A DNA stretch of 12,609 bases from positions 1 to 12,609 of the forward strand of contig JANPJV010000262.1 in assembly GCA_031425695.1 (NCBI GenBank), written 5' to 3'. Positions within the stretch are counted from its first letter, which is position 1. Each line of letters starts with the position of its first letter. The notes below the pieces were generated by a model. The model was not told the origin of the DNA, made no database searches, and worked only from the letters and a program-made list of their open reading frames with translations. Shown here piece by piece: positions 1-7,181 of this stretch. The translations under genes and the position numbers were made by a program. The stretch comes from JANPJV01 sp031425695 (GTDB lineage Bacteria > Pseudomonadota > Gammaproteobacteria > Xanthomonadales > SZUA-5).

Positions 1-62
1 GCTATTTTTATTGGGTAGGGGTCGTGGTCCCGGCCGCTGACGCCCCCCTGCCCCGCGCTGTT

Positions 63-88
63 GGGGGGTTTGGGGCGGGGGTTGTGGG
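63..88 (+). other. G-quadruplex-type G tract
   Basis: Four G runs of 6, 4, 5 and 3 bases are separated by loops of 3, 1 and 4 bases (63-68, 72-75, 77-81, 86-88). This fits the usual G3+N1-7 quadruplex pattern on the plus strand. The match is seen directly; folding in the cell is inference. Confidence 0.5.
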
Positions 89-118
89 CCACTTCGCTTC
101 TTGCCGCAAGAAAGGCGG

Positions 119-160
119 CCCTCTCCCCCGACCCCTCTCCCAAAAAGCACGGGAGAGGGG
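119..160. repeat. CCCTCTCCC intergenic hairpin repeat
   Basis: Two direct copies of CCCTCTCCC (119-127 and 133-141) are followed by GGGAGAGGGG (151-160). The latter pairs perfectly over 10 bp with 132-141 around a 9-base loop. Similar CCCTCTCCC...GGGAGAGGG palindromes are familiar dispersed intergenic repeats in proteobacteria. No T tract follows, so a terminator role is not supported. Confidence 0.6.
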
Positions 161-211
161 AGCAAAGCCATCTCCGCCGCGCCCAGCTGAGGTTCGACGC
201 TAATCAGGTCC

Positions 212-257
212 GCTTTTCATCTGTGTAATCTCTGGATAAAGCTGTGGCTCTTTCGCC
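212..257 (+). repeat. CATCTGTGT-family repeat, single copy
   Basis: GCTTTTCATCTGTGTAATC followed by TCTGGATAAAG resembles the right arm of the element at 2771-2993 (GCTTTTATCTGCGTCATC then TGTGGATGC), with a few mismatches and the same downstream TGTGGCT/GCGGTGCTTTGGCT pattern. It appears to be a dispersed repeat family with three arms in this window. Function unknown. Confidence 0.55.
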
Positions 258-399
258 TCGTCGCAACACGCGGCGCTGGCGCGATCAGCGTCGGTGCTCG
301 TCCAGGTGATGTGCGCGCTCAGAGCCACGCTACGCTAGCGACGAGCCAGCGAGCTTGCATGACCCCCATCTCGCTGCAAGACTCCGCGCTCGCTGTATC

Positions 400-404
400 G
401 AGGG
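400..404 (+). promoter_or_regulatory. Shine-Dalgarno deciding the first start
   Basis: GAGGG lies 5 bases before ATG 410. Earlier in-frame starts (GTG 311, ATG 359) have weaker sites, and the protein they would add looks like low-complexity leader sequence. I therefore place the start at 410. Confidence 0.5.
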
Positions 405-409
405 CTGAC

Positions 410-1603
410 ATGCCGATTGCAACACTTCATCTGCCGCAGCCGATCCGTCGGCGCCATGAGATCGCGCCGCGCGATTACGGGCGCCGGGATCGCGCCATCG
501 AGCTCTATGAGTCCGGGCGATTCACCGATTCGGTGTGTGAGACCTTTGCCTACCTGTTGCCGGGCATCGAGATCCCCGATCTGAAGGATTCGCCGTTCGT
601 CTTCGTACAGGGCTCGGCGCGCGTGCGTGCGCACATCGAGGGCAGCGAAATGGTGCTGCGTACGGTGCTGGCAGCGCTCGGCCCGGAGTCCCAGGCGACC
701 GCTGCGCTGCGATTTTTCCTGACGCGGTTGAGCTCGACCGGGCAGATGTTCCAGCCGCGCCTGCGCGGTGACGAGATTGCGCTCGAGTTCCGCGACCAAC
801 TGGCGCTGCTGCACCCGGGCAAGCTCATCGAAGTGCTGCAGCGGATGCCGATGGAAGCTGACAGCAACGACACCTGGATGGTCGGGCAGTTCGGGGTCGA
901 GACGCCGGATCGCGAGCCGATCGCCACGCTCGATGCCGATGAATTCGCACGCGCGCTGGAAATCTGGAACGCACACTGGGTGGCGGTCGACGAGCTCATG
1001 ACCGAATCGCGGCGCCGGCGCTCGGTGCGCTTTCTCGACTCGGTCGGATCGTTTGCCGCCTACCATCTGCGCTACACGCTGCCCCTGTTCGGCGCCGTGC
1101 GTGCGCGCCTCAACGAGGGTGCCGACGACTTCACCGATCGCGATGAGAACCCGAACAAGCGCGATGCTGCGCTCGCAAAGACCATCAAGGACATGCGTCG
1201 CTTCACCAGCGAAGAGCTGCAGCAATGCCTCGGCCACGCGACTTACGCGATCAATCCGCTGCAGGAAGGCACGCCATCGCTGTTGACCTCGACGCTCGGT
1301 GGCGGCAATCGCATGCAGACCACCGGTGAGCTGCGGGCAACGGGACGGTCGATGGAAGCAGCGATGGAGCTGATCTCTGACTATCTCGACCTGCTCGCGC
1401 ATTACACCTGGTCGACGGAGGTGGAGACCGCGCTGCGCGCGGGCCTCAACCTCGTATCAGGCCGTCCATGGCGTGAAGCCGCCGACGTGCTCTGGAACCA
1501 CGCCAATACTACCGCCCGCGTGTTCGGCAGCCATGGCGAGCATGATCGCGATGACGATGCGCCGGACGCGGACGATGACGGAGCCACCCGCTATGACGCC
1601 TGA
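410..1603 (+). CDS. Unrecognised protein, possible chaperone-like domain
   Basis: A 397-residue soluble protein of no family I can name. It has no signal peptide or membrane segment, so it should be cytoplasmic. Residues about 23-50 form a helical start. Residues about 62-160 alternate strands and helices and end in an LRGDEIALEF...HPGKLIEVLQ pattern. This resembles the alpha/beta fold of type III secretion chaperones and YbjN proteins; that is a judgement by eye. Residues 165-375 look mostly helical, and the tail (377-390) is strongly acidic (DRDDDAPDADDD). Its last 11 bases overlap the following protease gene, so the two are translationally coupled and probably work together, for example as adaptor and protease. 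Starts at 311 (GTG) or 359 are possible but have poorer ribosome sites. The coding call is firm; the function is open. Confidence 0.85.
   Translation: MPIATLHLPQPIRRRHEIAPRDYGRRDRAIELYESGRFTDSVCETFAYLLPGIEIPDLKDSPFVFVQGSARVRAHIEGSEMVLRTVLAALGPESQATAALRFFLTRLSSTGQMFQPRLRGDEIALEFRDQLALLHPGKLIEVLQRMPMEADSNDTWMVGQFGVETPDREPIATLDADEFARALEIWNAHWVAVDELMTESRRRRSVRFLDSVGSFAAYHLRYTLPLFGAVRARLNEGADDFTDRDENPNKRDAALAKTIKDMRRFTSEELQQCLGHATYAINPLQEGTPSLLTSTLGGGNRMQTTGELRATGRSMEAAMELISDYLDLLAHYTWSTEVETALRAGLNLVSGRPWREAADVLWNHANTTARVFGSHGEHDRDDDAPDADDDGATRYDA
1580..1583 (+). promoter_or_regulatory. Shine-Dalgarno deciding the protease start
   Basis: GGAG lies 9 bases before ATG 1593, inside the end of the preceding gene. 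The frame is open further upstream to an ATG at 1473, but that extension is the out-of-frame reading of the preceding gene and would add a cysteine/proline-rich leader. ATG 1593 is therefore preferred over 1473 and 1575. Confidence 0.65.
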
Positions 1604-2753
1604 TCAGCCAAGCCCGGTGGGCATCGAGATCCTGGACGACGATATCGAGCGCCTGGGCATCTACCAGGTCTATACCGGCTCGGGTACCGGTTCCGGTTTC
1701 TTGATCGACGCCACGCATCTGGTCACCAACCACCACGTGGTGCAGCCTTATCGGCAGGTAGCGATCGAAATGCGCGACAAGACGCGCATCCTGGGTACGG
1801 TGCGGCGTCTCGATCCGCACCGCGACCTGGCGGTCGTCGAGCTCGCGCGCCCGGTCGAGGGGTCCGTGCTCGAGCTCAGCGACGTCGAACAGATGCGCCC
1901 CAAGCAGGCGGTGCACATCCTGGGTTTCCCGGTCGGCTTGCCGCTGTCGCTCACCGAAGGCGTGATCAGCCATCCGCGCCAGCTGCTCGACGAGCAATAT
2001 TTCCTGCAGACCGATGCCGCCATCAACCCGGGCAATTCGGGCGGTCCGATGCTCGACGACCACCGTCGCATCATCGCCGTCACCACCTGCAAGCTCAACG
2101 CGGCCGACGCGGTGGGCTTCGGCATTCCGGTCGCAGACGTGCGCCGTTTCATCGAAGCCTTCCGCGCCCAGGACGCGGTCTTCGGCGTGCAATGCCCGGC
2201 TTGCCAGGAGCTGATCAGCGAGCCCAAGCGCTACTGCCCGAGCTGCGGGCTGGATCTCGAATCGCAACACGATTTTGGCGAGTTCTTCGAGATCCCCGAC
2301 CCGCACCCGCTGGTTGGTTTCGTCGAAAAGTCTCTTGCCGGCGCCGGCATCGATCCGGTGCTCGCGCGCCACGGCAACCACAACTGGTCCTTCCACATCG
2401 GCAGCGCGCCGATCAAGGTCTGGTGCTGCTGCTCGGACCACCTCAACTTTTCCTCGCCGATGGCCCAGACCGGCACCAAGGGCTTGAACGAGCTGTTCAA
2501 GTACCTGCTCTCGGCCGAGCACGCACCGTTCTCTTTCGACTTGAACGGCACCACCGTGCGCCTGAACCTGGTAGTGCACATCGCCGACGTTTTCGCCTCC
2601 GCCGAACACGCCGAGCTCGGCGCCCGCGTCGCCCAGTTCATCGCCAAGGCCGATGCCAGCGACAACCTGCTCATCCACCAATACGGCTGCGTCCCCGCCC
2701 CCGAAACCCAACTCGATTTCCTCAAGGGCGCCGAGCACCACGGGACTGCGTAG
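1593..2753 (+). CDS. Cytoplasmic trypsin-like serine protease with zinc ribbon
   Basis: A 386-residue protein with an HtrA/trypsin-type protease domain (about 20-192). The catalytic triad is visible: His48 in TNHHVV, Asp78 in HRDLAVVEL and Ser149 in GNSGGP. Unlike DegP/DegS it has no signal peptide, membrane anchor or PDZ domain. A four-cysteine zinc ribbon follows (Cys201, Cys204, Cys215, Cys218). The C-terminal part (about 238-365) shows a strand-helix pattern with FSFDLNGTTVRLNLVV and a closing helix with KADASDNLLIHQYG. By eye it resembles the type III chaperone/YbjN fold, like the upstream partner. A CCC triplet (278-280) is unusual. The likely role is cytosolic regulated proteolysis, with the ribbon and C-terminal domain for target or partner binding. 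The protease assignment is strong; the C-terminal fold is inference. The gene overlaps its upstream neighbour by 11 bases. Confidence 0.93.
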   Translation: MTPDQPSPVGIEILDDDIERLGIYQVYTGSGTGSGFLIDATHLVTNHHVVQPYRQVAIEMRDKTRILGTVRRLDPHRDLAVVELARPVEGSVLELSDVEQMRPKQAVHILGFPVGLPLSLTEGVISHPRQLLDEQYFLQTDAAINPGNSGGPMLDDHRRIIAVTTCKLNAADAVGFGIPVADVRRFIEAFRAQDAVFGVQCPACQELISEPKRYCPSCGLDLESQHDFGEFFEIPDPHPLVGFVEKSLAGAGIDPVLARHGNHNWSFHIGSAPIKVWCCCSDHLNFSSPMAQTGTKGLNELFKYLLSAEHAPFSFDLNGTTVRLNLVVHIADVFASAEHAELGARVAQFIAKADASDNLLIHQYGCVPAPETQLDFLKGAEHHGTA

Positions 2754-2770
2754 GGGACAAAGAACCAAGC

Positions 2771-2993
2771 GCTATCCACAGATGACACAGATGGAAAAGA
2801 TGAAGCCGCAGATGACGCAGATGACAGCGTTTTGAGGGGGCTTTTATCGCGCCAATTGCGATTGGCTTTTCGTCATCAGTAATGGCTCTACGTTGCATCT
2901 ACGACCGTTGCCAGCGGGAACAGGACATCGGTGACGTTCTAGTTTTCATCTGCGTCATCGCTTCCTGCTTTTATCTGCGTCATCTGTGGATGC
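2771..2993. repeat. Imperfect inverted-repeat element
   Basis: The left arm (about 2771-2829) begins GCTATCCACAGATGACACAG and repeats the CAGATGAC unit. The right arm (about 2944-2993) is its imperfect reverse complement, ending CTGCGTCATCTGTGGATGC. The outer 20 or so bases match with few mismatches. About 115 bases without an open frame lie between the arms. Each arm also has an internal doubled CAGATGA motif. It could be a non-autonomous, MITE-like element; no target-site duplication was identified. A related single arm lies at 212-257. Confidence 0.6.
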
Positions 2994-3024
2994 TTTGCGG
3001 TGCTTTGGCTGTTCCTTGCGCGCA

Positions 3025-3063
3025 GCGGGAGACTTCCGGCCTTTGCGCTCCCGCGTGGTTTTT
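3025..3063 (+). terminator. Possible intrinsic terminator
   Basis: GCGGGAG (3025-3031) pairs with CTCCCGC (3048-3054) around a 16-base loop, followed after GTGG by five T (3059-3063). The loop is long and the nearest upstream gene ends about 270 bases away. It may instead be part of the leader of the M13 peptidase mRNA. Confidence 0.25.
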
Positions 3064-3101
3064 CCTATGGTCCCCGCCTCCTCGAGACCTGTGGTAGCGC
3101 C

Positions 3102-5228
3102 ATGTCGACTCCGATTCTTACCCCCCGGACGCTGGTCCTCGCGATTTCGCTGAGCTTGCTCGGCGGCTGTGGTGCGCCGGAACAGGCGACGGCGCCGGCG
3201 GCCGCGCCAGTCGTTTCGACCGCGCCGGTCGTGGTGGCGGAGCCGGCCAAGCCGACGCTTGGCAGCTTCGGCTTCGACACCGCGGGGATGGACCGGTCGG
3301 TCAATCCCGGGGATGACTTCTATGCGTTTGCCAACGGCAATTGGGTGAAGAGCACCGAGATCCCGGCCGACCGCTCGCGCTACAACAGTTTCGCGGTGCT
3401 GACCGAGAAAGCGCTCACGCGCACGCGCGCGATCCTGGATGAGGCGAGCAAGCCGGAGGCGAGCGGCGATGCGCGCAAGATCGGTGACTACTACAGCGCG
3501 TTCATGGACGAGGATGCAATAGAAGCGCGCGGCGTGGCGCCGATCCAGCCCGAGCTCGATGCGATTGCAGCGCTCGCCGACCACGCCAGCCTGAGTGCCA
3601 AGCTCGGCAGCCTGGTGCGTGCCGACGTCGACCTGATGAACTCGACCGATTACTACACGGATCGCCTGTTCGGTGTCTGGATCAGCCAGCACCTCGACCG
3701 CCCGACCGAGAACAGCGTCTACCTGGTGCAGGGTGGGCTTGGGCTGCCAGACCGGGATTTCTATCTCGAGGGCGGGCGCTTCGAACAGATTCGCGATGCG
3801 TACCTCAAGCACATCGCCAGCGTACTGGCGCTCGCGAACACCGAGGATCCCACCAACAAGGCCAAGGGCATCCTTGCCCTCGAAACGGCGATCGCCAAGG
3901 TGCACGCGAGCCAACTCGACACCAATGACATCAAGAAGGGCGCCAATTATTGGCCGCGATCGGAATTTGCCGCCAAGGCGCCGGGCCTCGACTGGGAACA
4001 GTTCTTCGCGGGAGCCATGCTCGGCAGTCAGCCGGAGCTCATCGTCTGGCAGCCGGGTGCCGTCAGCGGGATCTCTGCGCTTACTAAATCCGTTCCCCTC
4101 GACACCTGGAAGGACTACCTGCGCTTCCATGCGCTCGATCGCGCGTCGCCGTTCCTGCCGAAAGCCTTTGCTGACGGAAACTTTGCGTTCTACGGCACTA
4201 CGCTCAACGGCACGCCGCAGCAGCAGGATCGCTGGAAACGCGGCGTTGCGGCGGTGAACCAGGGACTCGGCGAGGCCGTCGGCAAGCTCTATGTCGAGCG
4301 TCATTTCACGGCCGAGACCAAGGCACGCGCCGACGCAATGGTCGCCAACCTGATTGCGGCCTTCGGCAAGCGGATCGATGCGCTGGCCTGGATGTCGGAT
4401 ACCACCAAGGCACGGGCGCGCGCGAAGCTGGCCGGGCTCGAGGTCGGCATGGGCTACCCGGCGCGCTGGCGCGACTACAGCGCGCTCGACGTGCGCAAGG
4501 ACGACCCGCTCGGCAACCATGAGCGCGCCGAGCTGTTCGAGTATCAGCGCAACGTCGCCAAGCTCGGGGCACCAGTCGATCGCGGTGAGTGGTTCCTGCT
4601 CCCGCACACGGTCAACGCGCTCAACATACCGCTCGAGAACCGCCTGCTGTTCCCCGCCGCGATCCTGGAGGCGCCGTTCTTCGACGCGGCGGCGGACGAC
4701 GCCATCAATTACGGCGGCATAGGTGGCGTGATCGGTCATGAGATTACCCACAGTTTCGATTCGGGCGGCGCCCTGTTCGACGAGACCGGCAGGCTGTCCA
4801 ACTGGTGGACGCCGGAGGACCTTGCCAAGTTCGAGGCGGCCGGCGCGACCCTGGCGACCCAGTACGACCAGTACCAGGCGTTCCCGGACCTCAATCTCAA
4901 CGGCAAGCTCACCCTCGGCGAGAACATTGCCGACGTTGCCGGTCTCGCCACCGCCTTCGATGCCTACATGCTGTCCCAGGCCGGCAAGGAGCCCGTCGTC
5001 CTCGAAGGCTTCACGCCCGAGCAGCGCGTCTTCCTCGGCTGGGCGCAGGTCTGGCGCTCCAAGTTCCGCGAACCATCATTGCGCAACGCTGTCCTCACCG
5101 GCGTCCATTCCCCCGGCGAGTTCCGTGCCGCCACCGTCCGCAACCAGGACGCCTGGTACACGGCCTTCGACATCAAACCCGAAAACGCCCGCTACCTCGC
5201 CCCGGAAGCGCGGGTCAAAGTCTGGTAG
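3102..5228 (+). CDS. M13-family zinc metallopeptidase, lipoprotein
   Basis: A 708-residue neprilysin-type (M13) endopeptidase. The N terminus is a lipoprotein signal with lipobox LGGC (Cys23), then an Ala/Pro-rich linker to about residue 50. The protein should therefore be anchored in a membrane facing the periplasm. The M13 N-terminal domain starts at VNPGDDFYAFANGNW. The zinc site is HEITH (His546, Glu547, His550) with the third ligand Glu607 in GENIAD, and Asp611 supports it. The chain ends at the usual APEARVKVW. The substrate-binding NAY/F motif reads Asn505-Ala506-Leu507, a small departure. Length is normal for bacterial members, which hydrolyse peptides in the periplasm. ATG 3102 is chosen because it gives the lipoprotein signal directly; an earlier in-frame start at 3000 would bury it. 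The Shine-Dalgarno is weak. It is a single gene, converging with the next one. Confidence 0.95.
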   Translation: MSTPILTPRTLVLAISLSLLGGCGAPEQATAPAAAPVVSTAPVVVAEPAKPTLGSFGFDTAGMDRSVNPGDDFYAFANGNWVKSTEIPADRSRYNSFAVLTEKALTRTRAILDEASKPEASGDARKIGDYYSAFMDEDAIEARGVAPIQPELDAIAALADHASLSAKLGSLVRADVDLMNSTDYYTDRLFGVWISQHLDRPTENSVYLVQGGLGLPDRDFYLEGGRFEQIRDAYLKHIASVLALANTEDPTNKAKGILALETAIAKVHASQLDTNDIKKGANYWPRSEFAAKAPGLDWEQFFAGAMLGSQPELIVWQPGAVSGISALTKSVPLDTWKDYLRFHALDRASPFLPKAFADGNFAFYGTTLNGTPQQQDRWKRGVAAVNQGLGEAVGKLYVERHFTAETKARADAMVANLIAAFGKRIDALAWMSDTTKARARAKLAGLEVGMGYPARWRDYSALDVRKDDPLGNHERAELFEYQRNVAKLGAPVDRGEWFLLPHTVNALNIPLENRLLFPAAILEAPFFDAAADDAINYGGIGGVIGHEITHSFDSGGALFDETGRLSNWWTPEDLAKFEAAGATLATQYDQYQAFPDLNLNGKLTLGENIADVAGLATAFDAYMLSQAGKEPVVLEGFTPEQRVFLGWAQVWRSKFREPSLRNAVLTGVHSPGEFRAATVRNQDAWYTAFDIKPENARYLAPEARVKVW

Positions 5229-5247
5229 TTCGAATTCACGGTTTCAC

Positions 5248-5318
5248 GTGGGTCCGGACCTTGTCCGGACGCTCCTGGATCTTGCTGGGAAAAGCGTCCG
5301 GACAAGGTCCGGACCCAC
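5248..5318. repeat. REP pair (REPIN-like), GTCCGGAC type
   Basis: Two inverted arms (5248-5273 and 5293-5318) around a 19-base spacer. Each arm is GTGG, then GTCCGGAC-CTT-GTCCGGAC, then GCT, so each can form its own 8-bp hairpin as well as pairing perfectly with the other. It fills the gap between two convergent genes (stops at 5228 and 5328), where it might act as a transcription or mRNA-end block. It has no T tract. The head tetranucleotide plus hairpin follows the REP plan known from RAYT-mobilised elements. Confidence 0.85.
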
Positions 5319-5327
5319 GGAGCGTTC

Positions 5328-6929
5328 CTACCCCACCATCGCCAGCGCCACGGCCTGGGCGACCTCGATGCCGTCGATGGCCGCGGAGTAGATGCCGCCG
5401 GCGTAGCTGGCGCCTTCGCCGGCGGGGTAGAGGCCAGGGGTGTTGAGGCTCTGGTAGTTGGCGTCGCGGGAGATGCGCACGGGGGAGGAGGTGCGGGTTT
5501 CGACCGCGGTCAGGATGGCGTCGGGGAGTGCGAAGCCCTTGAGCTGACGGTCGAGCGCGGGGATGGCTTCGCGGATCGCGGTGATGGCGTAGTCGGGCAG
5601 GGCGAGGCTGAGGTCGGTGAGCTGCACGCCAGGCGTGTAGGACGGGATCACGCTGCCGAGCGCGGTCGATGGGCGGCCGGCGAGGAAGTCGTCGACACGT
5701 TGTGCGGGCGCCGAGTAGTTGCTGCCACCGAGCAGATACGCCTGGCGCTCCCAGTGCCGCTGGAAGGCGATGCCGGCCAGCACGTCGCCGGGGTAATCCT
5801 CGGGAGAAATGCCGACGACGAGGCCGGCGTTGGCGTTGCGCTCATTGCGCGAGTACTGGCTCATGCCATTGGTGACGACCTGGCCGACTTCTGACGTCGC
5901 GGCCACCACGGTACCACCGGGACACATGCAGAAACTGTAGACCGAGCGCCCATTGCGCGCGTGGTGGACCAGCCGATAGTCCGCGGCGCCGAGCAGTGGA
6001 TGCCCGGCAAAATCGCCGAAGCGGGCGCGGTCGACCAGCGACTGCGGGTGCTCAATGCGAAAGCCGATCGAGAAGGGCTTCGCTCCCAGGTGCACGCCGC
6101 GCGCATGCAGCATCGCGAAGCTGTCGCGCGCACTGTGTCCGAGTGCGAGCACGACATGGCGTGCCGCGATTTCTTCGCCACTGGCGAGCCGCACGCCCAG
6201 CACGTGGCGATCATCGTCGAGCATGAGATCGTCGACGCGCGCGCTGAAGCGGATCTCACCGCCGAGCGCTTCGATGTCGGTGCGCATCTTCTCGATCATG
6301 CTGACGAGGCGGAAGGTGCCGATGTGCGGCTTGCTGACGTAGAGGATCTCCTCGGGCGCGCCGGCAGCCACGAATTCCTGTAGGACCTTGCGGCCGTAGT
6401 GCTTCGGATCCTTGATCTGGCTCCACAGCTTGCCGTCAGAAAACGTACCGGCACCGCCTTCGCCAAACTGCACGTTGGATTCGGCATCGAGGCGGCCACC
6501 GCGCCACAGCCCCCAGGTATCGCGCGTGCGCTCGCGCACGGCCTTGCCGCGCTCCAGGACAATCGGCCGAAAGCCCATCTGCGCGAGGATCAGCGCGACG
6601 AACAGACCGCACGGCCCGAAGCCGATGACCAGGGGGCGCTCAACCAACCCCGGTGGGGCCTTGGCGACGAAGCGATAACGCATGTCGGGGCTGGGTGTGA
6701 CATGCGGCGGCGACGCACGCAGCACGCGCTCTGCCGCTCCCGAGGCCAAGTCGACGTCGACGGTGTAGATCAGCAAGATCTGCGCGCGCTTGCGCGCGTC
6801 ATAGCTGCGTTTGTGGACATGCACGCCGAGCAGTTGATCGTCGGTGATCTGGAGGCGCTCGACGATAGCTTCCCGCAAGGCCGCGTCGGGATGGTCGAGC
6901 GGCAGCTTGATCTCGGTCAGTCGCAGCAT
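5328..6929 (-). CDS. FAD-dependent oxidoreductase, COG2509 type
   Basis: A 533-residue FAD/NAD(P)-binding protein of the uncharacterised dehydrogenase group often annotated NAD(P)/FAD-dependent oxidoreductase. It starts MLRLTEIKLPLDHPDAALR, typical for the family. An N-terminal 100-residue domain precedes the dinucleotide-binding motif VIGFGPCGLFVA (101-112) and the ERG end of the second strand (126-128). The conserved stretch SNVQFGEGGAGTFSDGKL is at 151-168, the second nucleotide motif VVLALGHSARD at 259-269, and FCMCPGG lies near 345. The C-terminal FAD motif is GLYPAGEGASYAGGIYSAA. No signal peptide, so cytosolic. The true substrate of this family is not established, so I give no reaction. 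The Shine-Dalgarno is poor. The gene runs in the same direction as the BON gene upstream but is separated from it by a terminator and a REP pair, so it likely has its own promoter. Confidence 0.93.
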   Translation of the reverse strand: MLRLTEIKLPLDHPDAALREAIVERLQITDDQLLGVHVHKRSYDARKRAQILLIYTVDVDLASGAAERVLRASPPHVTPSPDMRYRFVAKAPPGLVERPLVIGFGPCGLFVALILAQMGFRPIVLERGKAVRERTRDTWGLWRGGRLDAESNVQFGEGGAGTFSDGKLWSQIKDPKHYGRKVLQEFVAAGAPEEILYVSKPHIGTFRLVSMIEKMRTDIEALGGEIRFSARVDDLMLDDDRHVLGVRLASGEEIAARHVVLALGHSARDSFAMLHARGVHLGAKPFSIGFRIEHPQSLVDRARFGDFAGHPLLGAADYRLVHHARNGRSVYSFCMCPGGTVVAATSEVGQVVTNGMSQYSRNERNANAGLVVGISPEDYPGDVLAGIAFQRHWERQAYLLGGSNYSAPAQRVDDFLAGRPSTALGSVIPSYTPGVQLTDLSLALPDYAITAIREAIPALDRQLKGFALPDAILTAVETRTSSPVRISRDANYQSLNTPGLYPAGEGASYAGGIYSAAIDGIEVAQAVALAMVG

Positions 6930-7003
6930 GGGGAAGGGATTTCGACGCGGCTGCGCATGCTCGCGCGTGCAGCAAGGTCAAGGCAATCAGATGTTGATCT
7001 GCG

Positions 7004-7068
7004 GTGGGTCCGGACCTTGTCCGGACGCTTATCTCGACAAGAAGCGTTCGGACAAGGTCCGAACCCAC
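7004..7068. repeat. REP pair with compensatory changes
   Basis: Arms at 7004-7030 and 7042-7068 around an 11-base spacer. The left arm is GTGG-GTCCGGAC-CTT-GTCCGGAC-GCTT. The right arm, read on the plus strand, is AAGC-GTTCGGAC-AAG-GTCCGAAC-CCAC. Both halves of the right-arm hairpin changed so that its 8-bp pairing is kept, at the cost of perfect pairing to the left arm. It lies between the oxidoreductase start and the BON terminator. Confidence 0.85.
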
Positions 7069-7082
7069 AAAGCGCCGTGGCC

Positions 7083-7120
7083 AAAAAAGAAAAAGGGGTG
7101 CCCAACCAGCGGGCACCCCT
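7083..7120 (-). terminator. Intrinsic terminator of the BON gene
   Basis: On the minus strand AGGGGTGCCC (7120-7111) pairs perfectly with GGGCACCCCT (7103-7094) around a 7-base loop, followed directly by a run that is nearly all T (7093-7083). It begins about 60 bases after the BON stop codon and has the textbook form of a rho-independent terminator. Confidence 0.9.
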
Positions 7121-7181
7121 CGGAGAGTTCTTAGATTCGTTGCGGTATTTCTACCGCAGTCGAATCACCGATAACCAACGA

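Larger units (their letters stand above)
1..409. other. Gene-free leader with repeats
   Basis: No convincing coding region is seen before the first gene. The stretch holds a G-rich tract at 63-88, a C/G-rich hairpin repeat at 119-160, and one copy of the CATCTGTGT repeat family at 212-257, each described separately. I see no clear sigma70 promoter. The promoter for the first operon presumably lies between 257 and 400. Confidence 0.6.
2754..3101. other. Gene-free interval with inverted-repeat element
   Basis: No gene is supported here. The interval is mostly filled by the inverted-repeat element at 2771-2993 and a hairpin at 3025-3054. The promoter of the M13 peptidase gene must lie within or after these structures; no convincing -35/-10 pair is seen. 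Confidence 0.6.

Noticed and set aside
335..1402. Minus-strand open frame opposite the first gene
   Set aside because: The plus-strand reading has a good ribosome site, a coherent fold pattern and an operon partner; the minus product is Arg/Gln/His-rich with no motif.
1509..2768. Minus-strand open frame opposite the protease
   Set aside because: It is antisense to a complete catalytic triad gene; composition is typical of a shadow frame.
2955..4751. Long open frame on the minus strand (about 600 codons) across the M13 gene
   Set aside because: It is antisense to a clearly functional peptidase with all motifs. Its product is rich in Arg/Ala/Gly/Val without any recognisable motif, as expected from GC-rich shadow frames.
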